Of a stretch of DNA of 64,000 bases, positions 54,073-63,729 are shown piece after piece. A program made the position numbers and the translations under genes. How positions within the stretch are numbered: position 1 is the first letter of the stretch; every line of letters starts with the position of its first letter. The notes under the pieces were generated by a model that did no database searches, had not been told where the DNA came from, and saw nothing but the letters and a program-made list of their open reading frames with translations. This DNA comes from Methanobacterium_B sp963825335 (GTDB lineage Archaea > Methanobacteriota > Methanobacteria > Methanobacteriales > Methanobacteriaceae), in contig CAWGSP010000001.1 of the NCBI GenBank assembly GCA_963825335.1, forward strand, positions 2,108,001 to 2,172,000, read 5' to 3'.

Positions 54073-55806
54073 TTAATCTCCAGCTAATTGCTGTCGTAAT
54101 TCTTCAAAACTTATTAAATAATCTGCTTTACATCTTTTTATGAATTCTTTCGATAACTTATATGGTTCACCATCCATTACAAGCTCTCCTTCTTCCATCA
54201 AGATTGCACGTGTCGAAACCTCTTCAACAAAATCGACATGATGACTTACCATGAGTATTGTGGTGTTAAATTCTTTGTTTATTCGTTTTAAAGAGTTTGA
54301 TACAATTCTCAGAGTTATGGGATCGAGGTCACCGAATGGTTCGTCCAGTATTAACACATCAGGCTTGGATGTGAGAATTAATGCGAGTGTGGCTCTAACT
54401 TTTTGACCACCAGATAGTTCATAGGACCGTCTATCAAGTATTTCAAGGGGCAGATCAAGGGCTTCAAAAACAGGTTTAGCATAGTTTTTGATCTCTGTAT
54501 CTGGAAATTTAGGGAACAACTTTTCGAGAATATCGGGCTTTAATCCTACTTTTTCAAGTTTAGCCTTTGCCTCTGTTTCTGGAAGATCTGTAAGTTGGTA
54601 TAAAAGATCTAGTACCTGTTCACTGATATCTAACTCTTTAGCTACTTTTTTGGCGTTGGCTATTACATTTTCACCTTTAACACCTAATCTTCCGGCAATC
54701 TGGTCCTCAATTGTTGCATGGTGCACAAGAGAAAATTCTTGGTGCATGAATCCTAATCTCCTTCTCACATGCATCCTAACAATTCCTGGTGTCTGCATAT
54801 CAACCCATTCATCTTTGAGTTTGAATAAAACATCTCCACCATCGGGTATTTCGAGTCCAGCCATCATTCTGAGCAAAACTGTTTTTCCTGCACCACTTTG
54901 TCCTATTAAAGAAATTATTTCCCCATTTTTGACCTCAAAATTAATATCTTTTATTGTGAGAACTTTCCCGCCTTTAATGAGTACAAATTTTTTCTCGATA
55001 TTCGATACCTTAATTTCGGTATCTCCAAGTGTCTCTGATTTTCTAGGTGCTTCAGGTGCATCCATTTCCTTTATGAACTGCGGTATAATTGTTTTAGGTG
55101 TTCCCTCATCAACGACCTTACCATCTTCCATTAGTATTAGTCTGTCGGACAGGTAGAGATGTACTTCGGGTAAGTGTGAAACCATTACAACTGTCACACC
55201 CAGTTCCTGGTTGATATTTTTTATGGCATTGAGGATATCTTGTTTAGTTTTAGGACATGACATGGTTGCGGGTTCATCTAACAGTAAAACTTTGGGTTTT
55301 TTCGCCAACTGTCTTGCCATGATGAGCCTCTGTTTTTCACCACCACTCAATACTGGAGCGAAATGGTCGATTTTATCTTCGAGTCCCACCACTTTTAATA
55401 TTTCCCTTGCTTCGTCTCCAAATTCATCATATGCGGAGTTGAAATCTGTTAAACCTTCATCCCCATATTTTACTCCGTTTAATTTTCTCACAACATTTTG
55501 TAGAGCAGTTTCTGACCATAATCCAAAGGATCTTTGTAAGTGGATAGCTGTTGCTTGTTTGAGTTTTCTAAAATAATATGGGTTTGAATCAAACCTTACA
55601 ACATCACCATCTATGTCAATTTCACCACTGTCAAAGGATTCGGCCCCCCTCAATATTCTAAGAAGAGTGCTCTTACCGGATCCACTGACCCCAATAATCC
55701 CAAGTATTTCTCCCTTCTCAATATTTATATTAATATCATCCAAAGCCTGAATTTCTGCCCCATCTTTCATTTTATAAGTCTTAGAAACATTTTTGATACT
55801 GATCAT
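54073..55806 (-). CDS. atwA: Methyl-coenzyme M reductase activation component A2
   Basis: AtwA is an ATP-binding protein with two ABC domains that helps in the ATP-dependent reduction of the nickel cofactor F430 of methyl-coenzyme M reductase, the methane-forming enzyme. The 577-residue chain has Walker A motifs GVSGSGKSTLL and GQSGAGKTVLL, signatures LSGGEKQR and LSGGQKVR, and Walker B motifs VLLLDEPATM and VLILDEPFGDLD. I use ATG 55806, which has GGTGAT upstream. The gene is a strong marker for a methanogen. Confidence 0.93.
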   Translation of the reverse strand: MISIKNVSKTYKMKDGAEIQALDDININIEKGEILGIIGVSGSGKSTLLRILRGAESFDSGEIDIDGDVVRFDSNPYYFRKLKQATAIHLQRSFGLWSETALQNVVRKLNGVKYGDEGLTDFNSAYDEFGDEAREILKVVGLEDKIDHFAPVLSGGEKQRLIMARQLAKKPKVLLLDEPATMSCPKTKQDILNAIKNINQELGVTVVMVSHLPEVHLYLSDRLILMEDGKVVDEGTPKTIIPQFIKEMDAPEAPRKSETLGDTEIKVSNIEKKFVLIKGGKVLTIKDINFEVKNGEIISLIGQSGAGKTVLLRMMAGLEIPDGGDVLFKLKDEWVDMQTPGIVRMHVRRRLGFMHQEFSLVHHATIEDQIAGRLGVKGENVIANAKKVAKELDISEQVLDLLYQLTDLPETEAKAKLEKVGLKPDILEKLFPKFPDTEIKNYAKPVFEALDLPLEILDRRSYELSGGQKVRATLALILTSKPDVLILDEPFGDLDPITLRIVSNSLKRINKEFNTTILMVSHHVDFVEEVSTRAILMEEGELVMDGEPYKLSKEFIKRCKADYLISFEELRQQLAGD

Positions 55807-56228
55807 TAAAATCACCGTTTTGTGTTAAAGAATTAAACGAGAAATAATATATTTTTTTTGTTTATTTAATAAATCCATTGTATTCTGATCAATAATAAGT
55901 TAACTATACAATTCTCGAAGATTTAAAAAAGAATTGAATGATCTAAAACACAAAATTTGTATCAACTTAGTACTCGAACATGTTTTTTAGTATTGTTAAA
56001 GATTATAAACAAATAAACAAATTAAATGGCTTAAAAAAAAGAAATTACAGTCAACCCTTATAATATCCTGATATTAATTAGAATGGGTTATTTATATAAA
56101 AATTGTCATAATCATAGGTCAATAAACTCAATATGAAACTCTATTTTTGATGGGATTTTCTGTTCTAACTTTAAAAAAAAAAAATTAAAAAATTTATTTA
56201 ATCATAAATAAAATATTATTTATGGTAT
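55807..56228. other. Intergenic region, promoter only
   Basis: The gap contains the atwA promoter and poly-A and poly-T runs, including a 10-A run near 56172. No gene or structured element is seen. Confidence 0.4.
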
Positions 56229-56942
56229 TTATAATGAGTTTAATCCTTTAGAGACCAAAAATTGTGTCATTAGATCTTTGGGGAAAACTATTATGTTCCC
56301 GTTGAGATATTGTGTTGCAACGGCTTGGAATAGTGCAGGTGCTTTACTTGGATTCTTTGCTGCTGCAAAAATTGGGTCCATCACCATTTCTGTTGCTGTA
56401 CCCCTACTCAGAGTACTGTTCTTCTCCTCGGTCATGTTTCTTATGAAATCCTCGGTATCATTAGACCATACATTACCGTATCCCTGAATATATATTGGGC
56501 CTATTGCAGTCACTACAGCATCGGCTGCTGCCGGAGTAACAATCACAACAGCATCAGTTTTGATGCCTGTATTTGCCTGAACAATCTCTTGAGCATCGGC
56601 TGCATCTTGTGAGGTGTTATTATACCATAATGCATCATTAAGTAACATGTGACCCGTACCCGCTGCAGCAGGTTCCATTAATGTAGGAGATCTCATACCG
56701 CCAGGATATATGGGCGTCACCTTCCCTATATTACCATTAACAACATTTATAGCAAATGCCATATCCACCGCCCCAATACCAGGCCTTTGTTCGTCTGTAT
56801 CTGCTAGAAGGACAAGAACATTATGATTACCCTTCATTATATTAGTCGAAGCTGGTTGTGCATATTCATTAAGCACCAGCGCCGCTGATACACCCACCAA
56901 TACAACAACTATTATCAATAAAATTATTTTTTTACTCAACAT
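56229..56942 (-). CDS. Membrane-anchored secreted protein, LCP/DUF4012-like
   Basis: The 237-residue protein has an N-terminal anchor (residues 5-25). The outer domain runs NVLVLLADTDEQRPGIG, AINVVNGNIGKVTPIYPGG and then NDALWYNNTSQDAADAQEIV and VVIVTPAAADAVVTAIGPI. This resembles the DUF4012/LCP-like group, where LCP proteins attach polymers to cell walls, so a surface role is possible. Similarity is by eye only. It is a single gene between gaps. Confidence 0.65.
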   Translation of the reverse strand: MLSKKIILLIIVVVLVGVSAALVLNEYAQPASTNIMKGNHNVLVLLADTDEQRPGIGAVDMAFAINVVNGNIGKVTPIYPGGMRSPTLMEPAAAGTGHMLLNDALWYNNTSQDAADAQEIVQANTGIKTDAVVIVTPAAADAVVTAIGPIYIQGYGNVWSNDTEDFIRNMTEEKNSTLSRGTATEMVMDPIFAAAKNPSKAPALFQAVATQYLNGNIIVFPKDLMTQFLVSKGLNSL

Positions 56943-57312
56943 TTATTTAACTCCCAGATATGTAATATTTATATTTTAAAAGTAATTTAATAGATTATAT
57001 AAAATAAACTACTAAATTAATAAATATAACTCAATTATTATTAGATATTATAAAATTTGATTCGTGTAATATAAATCTTATGCATTAATTCAACCCTAAT
57101 GATTACCGATATCAAATTATGAAAAAATTGGCACACATTATAAGCTTATCAATACCGAAATAAAACCAATCTCAAATCTTCGTAGAAATATCATGAATAG
57201 TTCGTGACAACCGTGATAACTTAGATGATACAATCGATCTTAGAATTAATTTAGTGAGTATAATACAGATTTTAAAAAAAGAAGTTAGTTAAAAAAAATA
57301 ATTTTTATTGAA
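56943..57312. other. Intergenic region, nothing further seen
   Basis: The AT-rich gap holds the promoter of the secreted protein and the 3' end of the hcp transcript. No gene or clear repeat. Confidence 0.4.
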
Positions 57313-58617
57313 TTACCCTAACATCTTTTTGATATCTTCCTTTGGATCTCCTATGGGTGTTAGACCATAATTGTCTACTAATACTTTTAATATGTCTTCA
57401 TTAACCCATCCAGGTATTATAGGGCCTAGATACATATTTTTGATATCGAGTGCTAGGAGACTCCATAGTATTGCAGCTGCTTTTTGCTCCATCCAACTCA
57501 ATACAAAGGTTAATGGTAGATCATTGATCGGCAAACCAAACAGGTCTGAAAGTGCTACAACAACATCTATTCCAACTATTGCATCGTTACACTGTCCTAG
57601 ATCTATTAACCTTGGCACTCCTTCAATATCTCCGAGGTCCATATCATTAAACCTGTATTTTCCACATGCTAAAGTCAGTACGATAGTGTCTTCAGGGAGA
57701 TTTTTTACGAATTCTGTATAATAGGTTGCCTGTGGTTTTGGTGAGTCACATCCACCTACAACGAAGAAGTGTTTGATCTTACCAGCCTCAACCAGTTCTT
57801 TAATTTTTCCTGCAAGGGAAAGTATGGTTGATGCTCCGAATCCCGTTGTAAGAACTGTGTTTCTTGGTTCTTCTTCAAGTTCTGGTAGTGATTTAACCTT
57901 TTCTATGACTGGTGAGAAATCGAAGTCTTCGATTTGTGTTACTCCTGGTAATTTTGCAACTCCAACTGTGAACATTCTCTCTTTGTATTCATCGGTAGGT
58001 AATAGTACGCAGTTTGATGTGCCAACTATTGCAGCTTTGTAGTTTGAAAATGTTTTTTTCTGGTCGAACCATGGCCCGCCTATCTGTCCAACGAGTTGTT
58101 TATATTTTCTGAGCCCGGGATATCCATGGGCCGGTAGCATTTCCGAATGTGTGTAAACATTTATTCCAGTTCCTTCTGTTTGTTTTAGAAGTTCCTCGAG
58201 TGCTTTCATGCTGTGTCCGGTAGTTATAATTCCTTTACCCTTGATTGATCCTACCTTAACTTCTGTTGGTGTTGGTTCGCCGTATGTTTCTATATGAGCT
58301 TTTTTTAACAATTGCATGGCCTTGATATTCATCATTCCTGATTCGATTGCGAGTTTTACAAACTCTCCCGCGTCGAAGCTTACATTGGTGAGTGTTGAGT
58401 AGAAACCCTTCTCAAGAAATTCATCGATTTCTGGATCGGTGTATCCTAATTCTCGTGCATGATATAAATATGCAGAAATTCCCTTCATTGAAAATAAGAG
58501 GTTATCTTGAAGTCTTGCAACTGTTGCTTCCTTTCCACATACCCCTTTCACAGTACATCCAGTTTCAAATGCTGTTTGTGAACACTGGTAACAAAACATG
58601 TCTACTTTTTCTGGCAT
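57313..58617 (-). CDS. hcp: Hybrid-cluster protein (hydroxylamine/NO reductase)
   Basis: Hcp carries a cubane and a hybrid Fe-S-O cluster and reduces nitric oxide or hydroxylamine in anaerobes. The 434-residue chain begins FCYQCSQTAFETGCTVKGVC (C-x2-C-x8-C-x5-C). Hybrid-cluster ligands lie in SEMLPAHGYPGL, NCVLLPTDEY, GGCDSP, LACGKYRF and QCND. The length of about 430 rather than 550 points to the short class III form. GGAGG precedes the ATG. It diverges from an MsvR-type gene, with three inverted repeats between them. Confidence 0.94.
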   Translation of the reverse strand: MPEKVDMFCYQCSQTAFETGCTVKGVCGKEATVARLQDNLLFSMKGISAYLYHARELGYTDPEIDEFLEKGFYSTLTNVSFDAGEFVKLAIESGMMNIKAMQLLKKAHIETYGEPTPTEVKVGSIKGKGIITTGHSMKALEELLKQTEGTGINVYTHSEMLPAHGYPGLRKYKQLVGQIGGPWFDQKKTFSNYKAAIVGTSNCVLLPTDEYKERMFTVGVAKLPGVTQIEDFDFSPVIEKVKSLPELEEEPRNTVLTTGFGASTILSLAGKIKELVEAGKIKHFFVVGGCDSPKPQATYYTEFVKNLPEDTIVLTLACGKYRFNDMDLGDIEGVPRLIDLGQCNDAIVGIDVVVALSDLFGLPINDLPLTFVLSWMEQKAAAILWSLLALDIKNMYLGPIIPGWVNEDILKVLVDNYGLTPIGDPKEDIKKMLG

Positions 58618-58660
58618 AATATGTTTCCTCCAAAAATTTTCTTGTTATCTAATATCTCTA

Positions 58661-58674
58661 AAGTAAAATATTTA
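58661..58674 (-). promoter_or_regulatory. TATA box of hcp
   Basis: On the bottom strand TTTAAATATTTTAC lies about 45-55 bases before the hcp ATG. MsvR-like box 1 begins 4 bases upstream of it, so bound protein would sit where the initiation factors load. Confidence 0.45.
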
Positions 58675-58678
58675 AACG

Positions 58679-58694
58679 TTCGCAACTAAACGAA
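58679..58694. promoter_or_regulatory. MsvR-like box 1 (TTCG-N8-CGAA)
   Basis: TTCG at 58679-58682 and CGAA at 58691-58694 are inverted over 8 bases. MsvR of Methanothermobacter is known to bind TTCG/CGAA inverted repeats between its own gene and a divergent redox operon. The gene order here is the same in kind. Confidence 0.6.
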
Positions 58695-58703
58695 TGATTA
58701 ATG

Positions 58704-58719
58704 TTCGTCCATAAGCGAA
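58704..58719. promoter_or_regulatory. MsvR-like box 2 (TTCG-N8-CGAA)
   Basis: TTCG at 58704-58707 and CGAA at 58716-58719, with the same 8-base spacing as box 1 and a start 25 bases further on. The flanks also match (G before, TG after). Confidence 0.6.
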
Positions 58720-58721
58720 TG

Positions 58722-58737
58722 TTCTACTATCTGCGAA
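58722..58737. promoter_or_regulatory. MsvR-like box 3 (degenerate, TTCT-N8-CGAA)
   Basis: TTCT at 58722-58725 and CGAA at 58734-58737. One base departs from the box consensus but the spacing is kept. It abuts the TATA-like GATATTTATAAG at 58741-58752 of the MsvR gene, a place where binding would block transcription. Confidence 0.5.
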
Positions 58738-58819
58738 CAAGATATTTATAAGTTACGTTTATCATAACTTAATTCAGGAAATTGAATAACAATTATAAAA
58801 TTATAAGAGTGATAAAAAA

Positions 58820-59581
58820 ATGGAAAAACGAGAACCGTTTAATGATATGAGTATAGAATTGTTCTCCACAACAGAAGGAATTTATGCCATTAACAGCCCG
58901 GTAAGAGTAAAAATATTATCTATGCTGCGTAATGGAGAACTGAGTTTTGATGAGCTAGTTGAACTATCTGGAAAAGCTAAATCAACAGTATCAGTACACC
59001 TTAAAAAAATGGTGGATGATGGTATAATTGGTTCAAAAACTAATCCTGGTGACGCACGTAAAAAAATATTCTTTATTAAATCAGAGTATTTAGGAAAATT
59101 ATCGGGTAAAAAAGTTTTAACAGAAAATATTGAAGATTATGTTAACAGTTATGTGGACAGTGCGGGTGATCCTTACGAATTTTATAGACTGATATTCCAT
59201 ACCATACGCATCTCACTCATACGTCAGGGTATTGACATAGATCCCATATTATACGAAGCAGGTGTAAAGGTAGGTACAGCCCTCTATGACAATGTCAAAG
59301 ACCCCGACATTAATAAATTAGCCGAAAATATAGCAAATTTTTGGAATACCCATAATCTGGGACAGGTAGATGTTGAAAAATTAGAACCATTAACCATAAA
59401 TGTATATGATTGTTTTGAATGTAAAAGCCTGCCGCCATTGGGAAGACCAGCATGTGCCTTTGATTCAGGAATTTTAAAAGCAGTTTTTTCTGCTCATTTC
59501 AACAAAGAACAAATTATAAACGAAACCAAATGCTATGCAATGGGTGATGATTACTGTTCATTTAAAATAACAACGAAATGA
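58820..59581 (+). CDS. msvR: MsvR-type redox regulator (winged helix plus V4R), paralogue 2
   Basis: The 253-residue protein has the ArsR-like winged helix SPVRVKILSMLRNGELSFDE, then SGKAKSTVSVHLKKMVDDG, and a V4R domain with CFECKSLPPLGRPACAFDSG and CYAMGDDYCSF. The five cysteines match those of the paralogue at 31267. MsvR represses its own gene and a divergent redox operon when reduced. Here the divergent gene is hcp, and TTCG-N8-CGAA boxes lie between. This makes it the better candidate for true MsvR of the two. Confidence 0.9.
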   Translation: MEKREPFNDMSIELFSTTEGIYAINSPVRVKILSMLRNGELSFDELVELSGKAKSTVSVHLKKMVDDGIIGSKTNPGDARKKIFFIKSEYLGKLSGKKVLTENIEDYVNSYVDSAGDPYEFYRLIFHTIRISLIRQGIDIDPILYEAGVKVGTALYDNVKDPDINKLAENIANFWNTHNLGQVDVEKLEPLTINVYDCFECKSLPPLGRPACAFDSGILKAVFSAHFNKEQIINETKCYAMGDDYCSFKITTK

Positions 59582-59904
59582 ATGATTAGATAGAGATAAC
59601 CACACAACACACATTTAAAATAATCTCAAATATTTCTAGAAATTTTCTAATTCAGATCATTGTAGTCTGATAAAAACAAATAAATTAATTCAAGATCTTT
59701 ACTATCATAAAATTTTATTTAAATTATACAAGATATAGAGTTTCCAACTCTCAAAATCCTTTTAACAATATAATAAATAAATAATTATTAATAATAAAAG
59801 ATATTAACTTAAATCTGAATATATTGCAATATTATGGTCAATATAATGGATTCAGAACATTTTTAATTATGATTATAAATTGGAATAGATAACGGTGGTT
59901 ATAT
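59582..59904. other. Intergenic region with nadM promoter
   Basis: Near 59852 the sequence CAGAACATTTTTAATTATGA closely resembles the promoter of the MsvR paralogue 1 at 31222 (CAGAACATTTTTAAATTATAA), a likely TATA region. A weak stem TCAGA/TCTGA lies near 59652-59670. No gene is seen. Confidence 0.4.
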
Positions 59905-60429
59905 ATGAGAGGTTTACTCGTTGGAAGGATGCAACCCGTTCACGGTGGGCATATAGAAGTGATTAAACAGATACTTGACGAAGTTGACGAAGTCATTATA
60001 GGAATTGGAAGTGCCCAACTAAGCCACACATTAAAAGACCCATTCACAGCTGGTGAACGTGTAATGATGCTCACCAAAGCACTTACAGAAAACAATGTTC
60101 ACGCTTCGAAATATTATATTATCCCCATACAAGACGTTGCATGCAACTCAATATGGGTGGCCCATGTAAAAATGTTAACACCACCTTTTAAACATGTTTA
60201 CTCCGGTAATTCACTTGTACAACAATTATTCAACGAAGCAGGATTTGAGGTGAATATTCCACCACTGTACAACAGAGAAATATTCTCGGGTACAGAAGTG
60301 AGGAGACGGATGCTCGAAGATGAAGATTGGGAATCATTGGTACCAAGATCGGTATCGGCAGTTATCAATGAAATAAATGGCGTTGAAAGGATTAAACATC
60401 TATCAAAAAAGGAAATTAATGAATACTAA
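59905..60429 (+). CDS. nadM: Nicotinamide-nucleotide adenylyltransferase
   Basis: The enzyme joins NMN and ATP to make NAD. The 174-residue protein begins RGLLVGRMQPVHGGHIEVI with the H-x-G-H nucleotidyltransferase site (here HGGH), then IGIGSAQLSHTLKDPFTAGER and the second motif SGTEVRRRM. GGTGGT precedes the ATG. It heads a rightward cluster with moaE, an HD hydrolase, ubiX and cbiT, an order that I recall from Methanothermobacter (MTH150 to MTH146), suggesting conserved synteny. Confidence 0.95.
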   Translation: MRGLLVGRMQPVHGGHIEVIKQILDEVDEVIIGIGSAQLSHTLKDPFTAGERVMMLTKALTENNVHASKYYIIPIQDVACNSIWVAHVKMLTPPFKHVYSGNSLVQQLFNEAGFEVNIPPLYNREIFSGTEVRRRMLEDEDWESLVPRSVSAVINEINGVERIKHLSKKEINEY

Positions 60430-60475
60430 AATTTAATGTGTATATCTACTGACAATTCAAAAAGGGATGTATAAA

Positions 60476-60916
60476 ATGTATGGCAAAATCATCAAGAAAG
60501 GCACAGAAAATATCAGTATTTACGATTTAATGGAAAAAATCAAAAATAATCCAAAAATCGGCGAATGCGGTGCCATATTTTCATTTGAAGGCATAGTACG
60601 GGGTACAGAAACCGATAAAAAAACAGTTGAAATGGATTTGAACACACCAAATATAGCAGAGACTGAAAGGGAACTGAACAATATTATGATCGATATCCAG
60701 AATATACATCACGGTGTAATCGAAATAGCGGTTGTGCACTATGTCGGAACATTCAATCCATCAGACCCATTATTCCTTGCAGTTGTTGCTGGAGCCCATA
60801 GAAAGGAAACAAGGGAAGCACTCAATGAAGTAATAGAAAGAGTAAAATATGAGCTTGATTTCAAAAAAGAAGAACACACTAGCGATGGTATTAACATCAT
60901 AATGTCGGGTGGTTGA
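60476..60916 (+). CDS. moaE: Molybdopterin synthase catalytic subunit
   Basis: MoaE converts precursor Z to molybdopterin, needed for the tungsten/molybdenum formylmethanofuran dehydrogenase of methanogens. The 146-residue protein has GAIFSFEGIVRGTETDKK, the LAVVAGAHRKETREALNE helix with its His-Arg, and YELDFKKEEHTSDGINIIMS with the catalytic lysine pair. I use ATG 60476; ATG 60467 lies within the GGGATG site. The HD gene starts at the base after its stop. Confidence 0.88.
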   Translation: MYGKIIKKGTENISIYDLMEKIKNNPKIGECGAIFSFEGIVRGTETDKKTVEMDLNTPNIAETERELNNIMIDIQNIHHGVIEIAVVHYVGTFNPSDPLFLAVVAGAHRKETREALNEVIERVKYELDFKKEEHTSDGINIIMSGG

Positions 60917-62077
60917 GTGAAATATATTAGGGACAGTCTTCATGGAAATTTACAGTTGAATGAATTCGAGGTAAAATTAATAGATACACCTCAAATTCAA
61001 AGATTGAGACGTATTAAACAGTTAGGTTTCACCTACCTTGTTTATCCAGGGGCAAACCACACCAGATTCGAGCATTCTATAGGTACCATGTATCTTGCAA
61101 GCAGATTAGGACGTGGGCTGAACCTGACAAATGAACAGAGTGAAATGTTACGTGTATGTGCAATACTGCACGATTCTGGTCACGGACCATTTTCACATGT
61201 ATCAGAGGCTGTTCTTGATAAATCTCACGAAGAACTTACCTCTGAACTAATAATTGGGTCCGAATTGTCAGACATACTATCAGAAAAATTTGATCCGAAT
61301 GAAATTATAAAGTTGATAAACGGTGAAGGCAGACTAGGACAAATAATATCTGGAGATCTTGATGCTGACAGGATGGATTATCTTTTAAGAGACTCATATT
61401 ACACAGGTGTAGCTTATGGGGTTATAGATGTGGATAGACTCATACACAATATGAAACTTGAAGATCACTTAATACTTAAATCTAAAGGAGTACAAGCAGC
61501 TGAATCTATGCTCCTTGCAAGATACTTCATGTATCCCAGTGTTTATCAGCACCATACAACCAGAATAATCAACGCCATGTTCCGCCGATGCTTAAAAAAA
61601 CTATTCACAGAGGGACATATAAACGCTGAAAATATTTATAAATATGATGATGCAGACATAATATCCTCAGCAAGGTCACAAAAAGGGTTAATAGGTGATC
61701 TGATGAATAGGCTGGACAATAGAAAACTATTCAAAACAGTATACTCCCTCAAACTTGATAAACTTGAAAATCCCAATGCAGTTTTTAAAATAGAACCCGA
61801 GAAGATCGCAGCATTTGAACTTGAAATAGCTGAAGACCTCGATATACCCATAGAATATGTAATAATAGATGTACCTGATTACCCATCATTTGATGAGATG
61901 AAAACACTTGTATCTTCCGGTAACCACCTCGAATATCTGAGTAAAATATCAACAATTGTCAGCACTTTAAGAGATGCACGATTTAACCATGCAGACCTGT
62001 GTGTATACTTGCCTAAAGAACATTCGGATGTTGTTAAAAATTTCGAGTTTAAAAATTACATAGAAATACCTGAATAA
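60917..62077 (+). CDS. HD-superfamily phosphohydrolase (dNTPase-like)
   Basis: The 386-residue protein has an HD metal site: TRFEHSIGTMYLASRL (His), ILHDSGHGPFSHVSE (His-Asp) and SGDLDADRMDYLLRDSYYTGV (Asp). This pattern is that of SAMHD1/dGTPase relatives, which cut dNTPs or similar phosphates. Substrate unknown. The start is GTG, directly after the moaE stop, so translation is coupled. It belongs to the nadM-cbiT cluster. Confidence 0.9.
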   Translation: MKYIRDSLHGNLQLNEFEVKLIDTPQIQRLRRIKQLGFTYLVYPGANHTRFEHSIGTMYLASRLGRGLNLTNEQSEMLRVCAILHDSGHGPFSHVSEAVLDKSHEELTSELIIGSELSDILSEKFDPNEIIKLINGEGRLGQIISGDLDADRMDYLLRDSYYTGVAYGVIDVDRLIHNMKLEDHLILKSKGVQAAESMLLARYFMYPSVYQHHTTRIINAMFRRCLKKLFTEGHINAENIYKYDDADIISSARSQKGLIGDLMNRLDNRKLFKTVYSLKLDKLENPNAVFKIEPEKIAAFELEIAEDLDIPIEYVIIDVPDYPSFDEMKTLVSSGNHLEYLSKISTIVSTLRDARFNHADLCVYLPKEHSDVVKNFEFKNYIEIPE

Positions 62078-62103
62078 ATATTTTTAATTAAAGAAGTGAC
62101 AAA

Positions 62104-62661
62104 ATGATAGTAATAGCAATTACGGGTGCAAGCGGTGTTATTTATGGTAAAAGACTCCTCGAAGTATTATCAAAAGCTGATAAAGAAACAATTCTCCTGA
62201 TAACAGAACCAGCAAAACTAATTTTAAAACATGAACTGGGCATTACTGAATCGGAACTAGTGAAAATAGCAACAGAACACTATGATCCAGATGATCTAAC
62301 AGCAACGATCAACAGTGGATCATTCAAATTTGAATCTATGATCATAGTACCGTGCACCATGAAAACAATATCAGCAATAGCAAATGGATACGGAAATAAT
62401 GCTATAACAAGAACAGCCGATGTTGTACTCAAAGAACGAAGAAAATTGATACTAGTACCCAGAGAAACTCCTTTAAGGTCCGTACACCTGGAAAATATGC
62501 TCAAAATAAGTCAAGAAGGTGGAATAATACTTCCTGCAATGCCAGGATTTTATCATAAACCAGAAAACACCGATGATCTAGTTGACTTTGTTGTTGGGAA
62601 AATACTAGATGTAATGGGTATAGAAAACAATCTCTTTCACAGATGGGATGGGGAAATATAA
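62104..62661 (+). CDS. ubiX: Flavin prenyltransferase
   Basis: UbiX joins dimethylallyl phosphate to FMN, giving the prenyl-FMN cofactor of UbiD-type decarboxylases. The 185-residue protein has AITGASGVIYGKRLLEVL (FMN site), ESMIIVPCTMKTISAIANGY, and VLKERRKLILVPRETPLRSVHLENM (phosphate site). Lacking quinones, a methanogen would use it for another UbiD-like decarboxylase, encoded elsewhere. It follows the HD gene by 26 bases and precedes cbiT by 2. Confidence 0.95.
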   Translation: MIVIAITGASGVIYGKRLLEVLSKADKETILLITEPAKLILKHELGITESELVKIATEHYDPDDLTATINSGSFKFESMIIVPCTMKTISAIANGYGNNAITRTADVVLKERRKLILVPRETPLRSVHLENMLKISQEGGIILPAMPGFYHKPENTDDLVDFVVGKILDVMGIENNLFHRWDGEI

Positions 62662-62663
62662 AC

Positions 62664-63230
62664 ATGATCCCGGATTCTAATTTTATTAAACGGCCCAATG
62701 TACCTGGTCCAACCAAAGAAGAAGTCAGGTGTTTGGTAATATGCAAATCAAATGTATCATCTGAAGATATAGTGGTAGATGTAGGGTGTGGAACAGGGGG
62801 ACTGACTGTTGAATTTGCAAAGAGGGCCAAAAAAGTCGTTGCAATAGATTTAAATCCGAATGCAATAACCACCACCCATGAAAACATCTTGAAACATCAG
62901 GTTGAAAACCGTGTGGAACTTATAGAGGGTGATGGACTGGATGTGATTGAAGGTATCAACAACTTCGACATATTAATGGTGGGTGGAAGCAGTGGAAAAC
63001 TTCCTAACATAATTGAAAAAGGATATAGACAACTGAACAATGGAGGTAGGATTATTGTAACATCAATATTACTCGAAACCTGCTTAGAAGCCATTAACAC
63101 TTTAAAATCCATTGGTTTAATTCCCGACGTTGTGAATGTTTCAATTGCCAAGGGAGAAATAACCAAAAGGGGAACAATGATGTACGCCCGCAACCCCATT
63201 TTCATAATCTCAACCACTAAATCAATATAA
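62664..63230 (+). CDS. cbiT: Cobalt-precorrin-6B C15-methyltransferase (decarboxylating)
   Basis: CbiT methylates C15 and removes a carboxyl group during anaerobic cobalamin (corrinoid) synthesis, which methanogens need for methyl transfer. The 188-residue protein begins MIPDSNFIKRPNVPGPTKEE, as CbiT does, and has the SAM loop VVDVGCGTGGLTVEFAKRA. I use ATG 62664; an upstream ATG at 62643 lies in the ubiX gene. It closes the cluster. Confidence 0.95.
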   Translation: MIPDSNFIKRPNVPGPTKEEVRCLVICKSNVSSEDIVVDVGCGTGGLTVEFAKRAKKVVAIDLNPNAITTTHENILKHQVENRVELIEGDGLDVIEGINNFDILMVGGSSGKLPNIIEKGYRQLNNGGRIIVTSILLETCLEAINTLKSIGLIPDVVNVSIAKGEITKRGTMMYARNPIFIISTTKSI

Positions 63231-63729
63231 AAAGTAACAACTAGCTTAAACTAGATTATTTTTTACATCCTATTTTCAATTAATTATTGATCGATAATTG
63301 AATTTTTGAATTTAATATATAAACTAATCCATGCTGTTTGATCTTTGTAATAATGCATTTAATGCTTATACTACATTTTCTAAACTGTGAATTCAATTTA
63401 TTCTCTCTGAAAGTATGTTATAAACTTCAAAGGGAATTTAAAGGCCTTATAGTTTATTTTAAAAAATTTATTAGACACACTAATTAGTTGCAAGTTCACT
63501 AAAACCCAAATGACTGTATCTCTTCGACATGTACGTTAATACTGTTGTAAATTCGAATCAATATTCTTTTGGGTTACATTCAAAATATGTTTGTTTCTAA
63601 TCCCTTTGTTAATCTTAAATAAATATTTGATGGTAAAAAATAGTTTATTAAGAGCTTAATATTGTTTATATTAACAATTGGGTAATAATTCTAGCTTAAA
63701 AAGTTATAAATATTAATTTGTTCATATTA
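63231..63729. other. Intergenic region after cbiT
   Basis: Just after cbiT the near-palindrome CTAGCTTAAACTAG (63242-63255) is followed by ATTATTTTTT, a likely terminator. Further on, AGTTATAAATATTA near 63702-63714 is a good TATA box for the broken gene at 63730. Confidence 0.45.
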
